DNA of 64,000 nucleotides, taken from positions 2,213,001 through 2,277,000 of the forward strand of contig OY725506.1 of the NCBI GenBank assembly GCA_963281255.1, written 5' to 3'. The position numbers and the translations under genes are program-made. Below are positions 56,254-64,000 of the stretch, piece after piece (positions within the stretch are counted from its first letter, which is position 1; every line of letters starts with the position of its first letter). The DNA is from Aphrocallistes beatrix (Eukaryota > Porifera > Hexactinellida > Sceptrulophora > Aphrocallistidae). The notes beneath the pieces were generated by a model that was given only the letters and a program-made list of their open reading frames with translations, was not told the origin of the DNA and searched no databases.

Positions 56254-56886
56254 TATTCAAATATCTCATCAGGCTGCCAATGCCTCTAGAGTATTGACCA
56301 TTTGAGAAATAACATGCTGAAAAGGGCTCATTTTACAACAGAGCTTGTTGGAATACGTCATGTTATGAAAAAACAAGCTGGATAGGGGAAAAGGAAGACC
56401 ACAAATAACGATGTATTATATGTCATTATTCGAAAATATTGGATAACGCCAGTCTCTAGAGAATCATTTGTGCATTTTTGTGATTATGAAACTGTAGTCT
56501 TCAGGAATTTAAGACACTTGATGCCGACAGTATTATCAAATGTATTGCTACAGATGCGAGTTGTCGTATTGTATTGCGAATTCTCGGACCCCATTTAAAA
56601 TGGTTAGAGTGCTATATCTCACCCCAAGTAGTTTTGGCCTATTTATTTCAATCCCGGATAATCACTTTTATTGAATGCGTTTTATAATGCACATTATTTT
56701 TTTTAGTTTCAAACCAATCAATAATTCAAATAATCAATTTGCCACCTTTCCTAGCTAGTTGTGGTATTTCGTCCGATATTTTAACTAATTTGTCGACCTT
56801 TTAGTTTCCTTTACCAACACGTATTATTTCATTTCAGTTATTGTCAATGATTGCAATAATTTCATAGAAATTATGTTGTTCTTCAG

Positions 56887-57194
56887 GTACTTTCCCTTGG
56901 GAGCAGGCCAGTTCTAATGACGTTCACTACAAGGATTTCATTGATTGGCAACTAAATATATCTTCTGAGGTTGCAGTTCTTTGGCGCAAATTCACTGCTG
57001 AAGCGCTGGAACTGTTCCTCAAGATGCTTCAATTAACTCTTTCCAAGAGATGTGGAATTCAAGAAGTCAGAAATTATGTTCAATATCCTTGGATAGATTC
57101 TAATGGTATAACTATTGATGTATTATCTGATGCATCAAGTTTATCTAGGACGCCACTCCCAGATATGCATGGTAATCATATTCTAACTTTTTAA
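56887..57194 (+). CDS. SBK1: SBK1-like serine/threonine kinase, exon 2
   Basis: This completes the kinase lobe: after the Gly shared with exon 1 it reads TFPWEQASSNDVHYKDFIDW, WRKFTAEALELFLKMLQLTL and EVRNYVQYPWID, matching the FPWE and WRRF-type motifs of SBK kinases. The frame ends HGNHILTF with TAA at 57192-57194, for a total of about 320 residues, shorter at the C-terminus than vertebrate SBK1 (about 420, with a proline-rich tail). A donor-like CATG/GTAATC at 57172 could lead to another exon, but AATAAA at 57234-57239 favours the end here. Confidence 0.88.
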
Positions 57195-57233
57195 TTTTTT
57201 AACTTAAAGTTCTCAGGATGATTCGCTGGTAAG

Positions 57234-57239
57234 AATAAA
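57234..57239 (+). terminator. Candidate polyadenylation signal of the kinase gene
   Basis: AATAAA 40 bases after the stop codon and just before the foldback element at 57269. Confidence 0.4.
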
Positions 57240-57268
57240 GAATAGTAAGATTTTGGTATTTACTCAAT

Positions 57269-58012
57269 CCATAGCATACTACATATAAGGACTCACAGTA
57301 ACTTGCGGATTTGGACTAAGGATGCGAATCATGCGATATAAGATGGTTAAACTAATACATTATGCTAAATTGTCAAATAGCTCGTAAACTATTGAATTTA
57401 GAAGTATAAATGATATTATCGCTTGATAGAAAGTAGTCTATTCGCTATCAAATGAAATTAAATATGAATATCTAGCTATTGCGGTCTTCAAGAGATGACC
57501 CCAACTGACTAAAATATGTTTCCATAGCAACAATGGAATGTAGCAACATTCCATGGAAAGATGACATTTTCGAATTAACCCATTCACAGCTCAGTTCGAT
57601 TTGATAAACATTGTACAAAAAAAACTGTCCTTAAAAGTCCTCTGATAATCAATAAATTTGTCACTAATATAACCAATTGTGCAATAATATGATGACTAAT
57701 CTAAATTTAAAAACCTGATATGGGTACTTTGATACTGTAATGCGGAAATGGTTCGACTTTTATCATTAGGATTAATGGTAGTTTTTATGTGAACTATTTC
57801 CTTTTTTGGAAAGTCCAACTATTACCGTTTTTTGCGAACTATTTCCACCATACTGTATCTACTATATTTATATATGCTGGTAGTACATCCTTGAGCTCTA
57901 TTGTGCGTTCTTAGTGATTTTAGGCTGCTCATGAATTAGTTCAACCATCTTATACCGCATCCCTAATTCAAAACCCGTAAGTTCTGTAGGCCTTATATGC
58001 AATAAACTATGC
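57269..58012. mobile_element. Foldback element, family 2, internally deleted
   Basis: The ends are CCATAGCATACTACATATAA and GCCTTATATGCAATAAACTATGC; the duplication is TCAAT/TCGAT (57264-57268, 58013-58017). Most of the left arm is deleted near 57360. A small MITE of about 115 bp with inverted GCGGAAATGGTTCG / CGAACTATTTCC ends sits at about 57738-57853. Confidence 0.75.
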
Positions 58013-58133
58013 TCGATCATATTTTAAAGCTAATTTTGTTAATCCATTTCAACCCCTAACCCGATCAAGTTTAAAATTTTAGTTAAAGTTTGCAAATGAA
58101 TAAAAATATGGCTAATACTCCTTTTATTTTAAT

Positions 58134-58674
58134 ACAAGCGCGCTTCGCTTGCTTGTGCGCGGTTTATGAGCACTTTGTGTCCGCCGGAGGGGGCCTTTAG
58201 ACGCCTGAGCTCACATTAATTATTTATAAGGGAGATAGCATCTCTAAATATGTCTGTCTTACTGCAAAATCGATATAACTCGATAAATAATCAAATTTGT
58301 CAATTTTAATTATGTTGATGGGTAATGATAACGTCATAACAGAGTGTTGAGTCATCATTTTTTGATGATAGTTGTATCACATGTGAATAATATTAATCTA
58401 CACATTCTATTAAAATTTCAGCCTTCTATCACCTAAAATGACTGAGTTATAGTCAAAAACTGAAATTTCTAATTATTAAAAAGGTGACAATGACGTCATA
58501 ATTCCATGATACGACATTTTCGTCTGAGGTCAGCACTTAGTGGAGTCATATCCAAAAGACACATGCGAAAAATCATCTTTCTGTGCCTGGCAGTTTCTTC
58601 AATCAATTCGTTACAGATATGTATATATATATACACATATATTAACAAACATTAATCGAGTTTTAATAGTAAGG
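58134..58674 (-). mobile_element. Helitron-like copy, complete
   Basis: The inverted 3' end ACAAGCGCGCTTCGCTTGC is at 58134 and the inverted 5' end CGAGTTTTAATAGTAAGG at 58674. The AT repeat lies at 58616-58640. The foldback at 58680 starts directly next to its 5' end. Confidence 0.75.
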
Positions 58675-58679
58675 CTAAA

Positions 58680-59662
58680 CCATAGCTTACTCTAATAATG
58701 CCTCACAGTAGACTGATAATCATGAACTAGGGATGAAGTAGTAGCCAAATGGATTAATACACGATTAGCCTAAAATCGTTGACCATACAGAATAGGCATT
58801 AAGAATGTATTACCAGCATATATAAACATGGTATCAAAGTACATATATTCTTTGGAAAAATTTCGATTAGTCATCATATCATTGCGCAACAGGTCATTCT
58901 AAGGACAATTTTAGCGATTTTCTAAGCAGTTTTAACCCTATTTCTAAATGGTATTAAGGTGTGAGTTTTGTGTAGAGCCAAGATTAGTACGAGTTGATTT
59001 GAAAAATTTAGAATTTTTCAATGGAATGTTGTTACATTCCTGCATTGCTAAGGTAAAGCATTTTGGCCAGTTTGGGCCATTTCGTGCAAACTGTAGTAAC
59101 TATATTTTCAAATTTGATCGTGTTTGATAAGCAATGGGCTACTTCCTATTAGGCGATAATACAACTTGAACTTCTAAATTCAACGAGTTTTGAGTTATGG
59201 GTTGATTTTAAGAATGTGACCAAAACACTAAATTGTCGCATAACTCTATAGTCTGTGGATTTAGAAGCTTAAATTGTATTATTACCTAATATGAAGTAGT
59301 CAATTGCCTATCAAATACGATGAAATTTGAAGATCTAGTTCTTACAATTTGCAGGATATTACTCAAACTGATCAACATGCTTTACCATAGCAACGTAAGA
59401 ATGTAACAACATTCCATTGAAAAATTCTAAGTTTTTCAAATCAACTGGTACCAATCTTGCCCTGTTCCGCAATGATATGTTGACTAATCGAAATTTTGAC
59501 AACGGATATATGTACTTTGATGCTATGTTTATATATGCTGGTAATACATTCTTAATGCCTATCCTACATGGTTAACGATTTAGGCTAATCGTGTATTTAT
59601 CCATTCGGCTATTTAAATTAATTGGTTGTTTTACTGTGAGGCATTATTAGAGTAGGCTATGG
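58680..59662. mobile_element. Foldback element, family 1, copy 3
   Basis: 983 bp, CCATAGCTTACTCTAATAAT to GGCTATGG, with a perfect 5-bp duplication CTAAA (58675-58679, 59663-59667). It sits between two Helitron-like copies. Confidence 0.85.
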
Positions 59663-59666
59663 CTAA

Positions 59667-60136
59667 ACAAATTCGCTTCGCTTGCTTGCGCTGCGCGGCT
59701 GGCGGATACTTTGTGGGCGCCTAGGCACACATTGATTAATTATTAAGTAGATAACATCCCTGAATACTTCGGTCTTTCTGTTCTAATTGAAATCACTCGA
59801 AAAAATCGCCAAATTTGTCAATTTTTGATGCCTAATAATGACGCCATAATAGAGTGATAAGCCCACATTTTTTGATGATAGTTGCACCATATTTGAGATA
59901 TGTTAATATACATATTCTATTAAAATTTAAGCCTTCTATCGAGTAAAATGGCAGAGTTATAATCGAAAAACTGAAATTTCTAGTTATAAAAAGGTGACAA
60001 TGCCGTCATAATTCCATGATGAGTCGACATTTTCATCTGAGGTCAGAACTTAGTGGAGCTATAACCAAAAAGCTCCCACATGGCAAAAATCTTTCAGTGC
60101 CTGGCAGTTTCTTCAATCAATTCGTTACAGATATAA
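59667..60136 (-). mobile_element. Helitron-like copy, 5' end missing
   Basis: It starts with a mutated inverted 3' end (ACAAATTCGCTTCGCTTGC) and runs to CAATTCGTTACAGATAT, where the AT repeat should begin; the 5' terminus is absent. Confidence 0.65.
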
Positions 60137-60675
60137 AATATTAAAGTGAATCTATTTATGAAGGATTAAGTACTCATGCTATGAGAAATACTATTTTTAA
60201 AATTTCAAATTCGTGAACTAGACATTTTCTGAAACTTTCTTTACAGTTACTTATTTTAATGTGGAAAATTACAACCTGTACCACTTTTATCACTAATTTC
60301 CATTATATATAATGGCCATTACTAGGGGTAAGTAGCATCTTATATATTAAAACGCTGAGATTTTTTCTCTTTTTTGTTATTTTTCCGAATTAATTGAAGA
60401 TTTAGCAAAACTAGAGATATGAAAATTGGCATGTAGGTGTCAAATGATATGACCACGATTAAGTTCCAAGATCTAAGCAAAATTTTCACACTATGCAAAA
60501 AAAATGGAAAACAATTTTTCACACCTTTTCTATACAATATATATGACTACACTATCGCGATGGAAATCATTGTACGACACTACAATATATTTCATTGTTA
60601 TTAATACTTCAAAGCCACAACTTCTGTTTGAAATCTTAATTTTATTATTGTGTACAGCAATAAAAAAGGTTATGT
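60137..60675. other. Unassigned AT-rich sequence
   Basis: A 65-codon minus-strand frame at 60340-60537 has no recognisable content. No repeat seen. Confidence 0.3.
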
Positions 60676-61207
60676 CATAGCCTACTATAATAAGGCCTCA
60701 GAGTAACTTGCGAATTTGGGACTAGGGATGCGGTAGAAGATGGTTGAACTAATACATGAGCTGCCTTAAATCATTAACAATGCACAATGGAGCTTAGGAA
60801 TGTATTAGCAGCATATATAAATATGGTGTCAAGGTACCCATAGCCGTAGTAAAAATTTGGATTAGTCACCATATATTTGCGACAAATTTGGTGATTTTCA
60901 GAGGTCGTTTAGGGACACCTCTAAGTGTGTTTATTATAAAGTTTTTCGCATAGAACTGAGATGTGAATGGGTTAATACGAAATATTTGGATTTTTCTCAT
61001 GGAATGTTGCTACATTCCAGTGTTGCTATGGAAACGTGTTTTGGTCAGTTGGGGTTATATCTTGAGAACCGCGATAGCTAGACATTCAAATATGATTCCA
61101 TTTTTTGGCTAATAGGCTATTTCCTATTAAGCGATAATATTTTCGACGTCTAAATTCAATCGTTTACGAGATATTCGACGAATTACCGAATGTGACCAAT
61201 ATGATGA
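60676..61207. mobile_element. Foldback element, family 2, left half only
   Basis: It starts CATAGCCTACTATAATAAGG and follows the family to just past the symmetry centre (GTGACCAATATGATGA), then stops where the 140-bp tandem repeats begin. Confidence 0.7.
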
Positions 61208-61832
61208 CATGGGGTTTTTAGGAATGTAGATATCGAATATCATATTTTCAGATCTATATGATAAATTATTTGTTTATTTTTTTACAATATATACATGGAG
61301 TAAACTAATTGCAAACATAGGCTAGTGACTAGCTTCCAACGGTTGACATAACGTTTTAGTGGTGTAGATTTCGTATTATATTTTCAGTTCAATATGCTAC
61401 ATTATTTGTTTACTTTTGTATACATTAGATCCTTAATGTAAAATTATAAAAATAGGCAATAGGCTGGCTTCCAACGATTGACGTGAAGTTTTCAGCGATG
61501 TAGATTTCGAATAATACACTTTCAAGTCAATAATTTAAATTCTTCGTCTACTTTTGTTTATATTAGATACATAAAGTAAACAAATTACAAAAATGGCTAG
61601 AGGCTGGCTTTCAACGTTTGACATGTGATTTTCAGGGGTGTAGATTTACTATATTATATATTCTGATCTATATGAGAAATCATTCGTTAACCTTTGTTTA
61701 ACAATATTTAAATATTGTAAAAAATTCCCCAAATAGGTTAGATTGAGTTACTCCATGCGCTCACAGGGCGACTCTGCGTATACGCGGTCTCCGCAAGCCT
61801 CGCAGCGCAAGTAAGATAAGTGCGTTTGTATT
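61208..61832 (+). mobile_element. Second Helitron-like family with ~140-bp tandem repeats
   Basis: Four diverged units start with GTAGAT(TTCG) at about 61225, 61367, 61499 and 61638, each containing TTTGTTTAC...ATACATAAAGTAAAC and GGCTGGCTTCCAACG. The 3' part has GCAAGCCTCGCAGCGCAAGTAAGATAAGTGCGTTTGT, related to the hairpin end of the main family. The 5' end is not identified. Confidence 0.55.
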
Positions 61833-61952
61833 ACTTAATGATTTTTAAATTTGGGAGTTAGTATTTCAGTTGAGGCTATCAATTATGATTAATTAAAATG
61901 TGTAGATTTTGAATTTGAAATAAAGTTAGTGTCCCTACAGCTTGAGTACATG

Positions 61953-62092
61953 CAGTCGAATTCTCTTATTTGCAACCCGAGTTTTACTCATGAAATGGTT
62001 GCTAAACGCGAATTTGCTAATAAGGGAACACAATTAATAGAAAATCTCCAACTAGGAACCTGAAATTCGTTACTAATAAGCAAATTCCACTG
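61953..62092. mobile_element. pogo-like MITE (GCTTATTAGCAAC type), copy 2
   Basis: The ends are CAGTCGAATTCTCTTATTTG and AATAAGCAAATTCCACTG. 140 bp, diverged from the 29310 copy. Confidence 0.8.
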
Positions 62093-62115
62093 TATTCCTT
62101 AATGAATAGGCCCAT

Positions 62116-63182
62116 TCATAGCCTACTCTAATAATGCCTCACAGTAGATTGAAAATCATGGACTAGGGATGAAGTAATAGCCGAATGTATTAATACACGA
62201 TTAGCCTGAAATCGTTAACCATGCAGAATAGCCATTAAGAATGTATTACCAGCATATATAAACATGGTATCAAAGTACATATATCCGTTGGAAAAATTTC
62301 GATTAGTCATCATATCATTGCGCAGCAGGTCATTCTAAGGACAATTTTAGCGATTTTCTAAACTGTTTTAACCGTATTTCTAAATGGTATTAAGGTGTGA
62401 TTTTTGTGTAGAACCAAGATTAGTACGAGTTGATTTGAAAAATTTAGAATTTTTCAATGGAATGTTGTAACATTCCTGCGTTGCTATGGTAAAACATTTT
62501 GGTCAGTTTGGGCAATTTCGTACAAACTGTAGTAGCTAGATCTTCAAATTCGATCCTGTTTGATAGGCAATGGCCTACTTCCTATTAGGTGATAATACAA
62601 ATTGAACTTCTAAATTCAACGAGTTTTGAGTTATGGGTTGATTTTAAGAATGTGGCCAAAACACTAAATTGTCTCATAACTCTATAGTCTGTTAATTTAG
62701 AAGTTTAAATTGTATTATTACTTAATAGGAAGTTGCCAATTGCCTATCAAATAAAATCAAATTTGAAGACCTAGTTCTTACAGTTTGCAGGATATGGCCC
62801 AAACTGACCAAAATGCTTTACCATGGCACCGCAGGAATGTAACAACATTCCATTGAAAAATTCTAAATTTTTCAAATCAACTCGTACTAATCTTGGTTCT
62901 ACACAAAAATCACACCTTAATACCATTTAGAAATAGGGTTAAAACAGCTTAGAAAATTGCCAAATCGTGCTTAAAATGACCTGTTGCGCAATGATATGAT
63001 AACGAATCGAAATTTTGACAACGGATATATGTTATTTGATGCCATGTTTATATATGCTGGTAATACATTCTTAATGCCTATCCTACATGGTTGACGACTT
63101 TATGCTAATCGTGTATTAATCCATTCGGCTATTACCGCATCCTTGGTTATTTATTGTGAGGCATTATTAGAGTAGGCTATGG
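62116..63182. mobile_element. Foldback element, family 1, copy 4
   Basis: 1067 bp, from TCATAGCCTACTCTAATAAT to GGCTATGG, with duplication CCCAT/CCCAA (62111-62115, 63183-63187). It has the same longer centre as copy 2. Confidence 0.85.
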
Positions 63183-63611
63183 CCCAATATTATACTATTG
63201 TATAGATATCTTCGTGATTTCCAAATCCATTTGTCTCGATACTGTATATACAGTTAAGCAGCCCACCGAATACAAGGTCAAAATAGAAGGCCAGTTTCCT
63301 ATTAGGAATGCTATCCTTATTTAATTCTAAAATGTTCATTTTAATGTTGATAATATCCCAATTCTCAAGTTGAATTTGTATATATTCTCAAATATACACT
63401 ACCCGGACACAGTATTGTGCATTTCATCATTTCACGTCGAATTAATACTAAATCGGTTTTTCATGAAGATCAAAACTTCTAAGCGGTAAAAGTGATTTAA
63501 CTAATCAGATTTCAGATTCGAAATCTCCGCATTCGATTTGTTATTATAGACTATTTCTAATCAATTGTTAATTCCCAACGTTTTCAAATTATCACATAGT
63601 TATATTATATG
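63183..63611. other. Unassigned sequence
   Basis: It contains AGAAGGCCAGTTTCCTATTA near 63285, similar to the family 3 foldback arm, and ACTACCCGGACACAGTATTG at about 63408, similar to a Tc1-type TIR; neither is complete. Confidence 0.3.
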
Positions 63612-63765
63612 TGAGTGCCTGGCAGTTTCTTCAATCAATTCGTTACAGATATATATATATACAAGTGCGCTTCGCTTGCTTACGCTGCGGGGCTGGCGGA
63701 CACTTGGTGTCCGCCAGAGTAACCCTTTGGATGCCTGGCCTCACGATGAGTAATTATAAGGGAAA
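63612..63765 (-). mobile_element. Junction of two Helitron-like copies
   Basis: 5'-side sequence CAGTTTCTTCAATCAATTCG with its AT repeat (63617-63660) runs directly into the inverted 3' end ACAAGTGCGCTTCGCTTGC of a second copy, whose 3' module ends near 63765. Confidence 0.65.
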
Positions 63766-64000
63766 ACTATATAAGTGTTGAGGGTTGATGGTGGTAATTT
63801 CAGGCCATAGTTTAGTGATTGTACATATTTACAGGATCTTCCTTCAGTTTACCGGCACCCCCAGGTTACAGGTTTATCCTTCAGTTTACCGCCACACTCA
63901 TCACAACTGAATTTTCTAAAGCGTAGAATATGATATATCCTGAAATTTAACTGATAACCTCTGCGGTATCGTTCGATGATAAGGTTATGGTCGTCAGATT
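63766..64000. other. Window end, unassigned
   Basis: The words TCCTTCAGTTTACCG occur twice (63838-63854, 63877-63891), possibly the start of a MITE cut by the window edge. Confidence 0.3.

Larger units (their letters stand above)
52463..56886 (+). other. SBK-like gene intron, 4.4 kb
   Basis: The donor GTAAAT and the acceptor GTTCTTCAG (56878-56886) restore a Gly codon between LT and TFPWEQA. It contains a foldback (52900-53967), a tandem-repeat Helitron-like fragment (about 54340-54630) and three pogo-like MITEs. The remaining parts (52463-52899, 54631-55178, 55802-56082, 56254-56886) show no feature. Confidence 0.88.

Noticed and set aside
60340..60537. 65-residue minus-strand frame as a small gene
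   Set aside because: Low-complexity, AT-driven, no homology or splice signals.

Overview
The window is AT-rich nuclear DNA from an invertebrate animal; I cannot name the species. The evidence for an animal is: genes split by GT-AG introns, a three-exon BIG/ARFGEF gene, an SBK-type kinase, and a dense load of metazoan-type DNA transposons (Tc1/mariner, hAT, pogo-like MITEs, TTAA palindromes, Helitron-like elements, a MULE-like element) plus one tRNA-derived SINE. I saw no operons, CRISPR array or bacterial-type genes. All coordinates were counted by hand and transposon ends may be off by a base or two.

Host genes. (1) A complete BIG-type ARF guanine-nucleotide exchange factor on the + strand: exon 1 15291-15650, exon 2 37267-38992, exon 3 41284-44912. 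The three exons join in phase and give about 1904 residues. Intron 1 is 21.6 kb and made almost entirely of nested mobile elements; intron 2 (2.3 kb) holds three MITEs. (2) A complete SBK1-like serine/threonine kinase on the + strand: exons 51808-52462 and 56887-57194, about 320 residues, with a 4.4 kb intron that also carries transposons. Both genes have an AG directly before an ATGAGC start.

Layout. 1-15.0 kb: TTAA palindromic elements, a foldback element family with 5-bp target duplications, Helitron-like copies and hAT MITEs with 8-bp duplications. 15.3-45 kb: the BIG gene. Its first intron contains a decayed integrase plus OTU-protease element (18.9-22.0 kb), interrupted by a MULE-like element (20620-21554, 9-bp duplication, tandem-repeat TIRs) that carries one open RING-like gene. 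At 31.3-34.3 kb there is a four-level nest (Tc1 containing hAT containing a Helitron-like copy containing a GCGCTTATTC repeat element), and at 35.0-36.4 kb a BED-finger hAT remnant. 45.8-47.2 kb: an intact DD41D mariner-type element with an uninterrupted 375-residue transposase. 47.2-51.8 kb: a GC-rich palindrome, a SINE and a cluster of pogo-like MITEs. 51.8-57.2 kb: the kinase gene. 57.2-64 kb: more foldback and Helitron-like copies.

The host genes show no functional link to each other beyond being neighbours. The main interest is the transposon biology: precise target duplications and empty sites seen within the window let several families be delimited and put in relative age order. The two most unusual items are the MULE-like unit with a RING-like cargo gene and the abundant 1-kb foldback family ending CCATAGCCTACT, which I cannot place in a superfamily.
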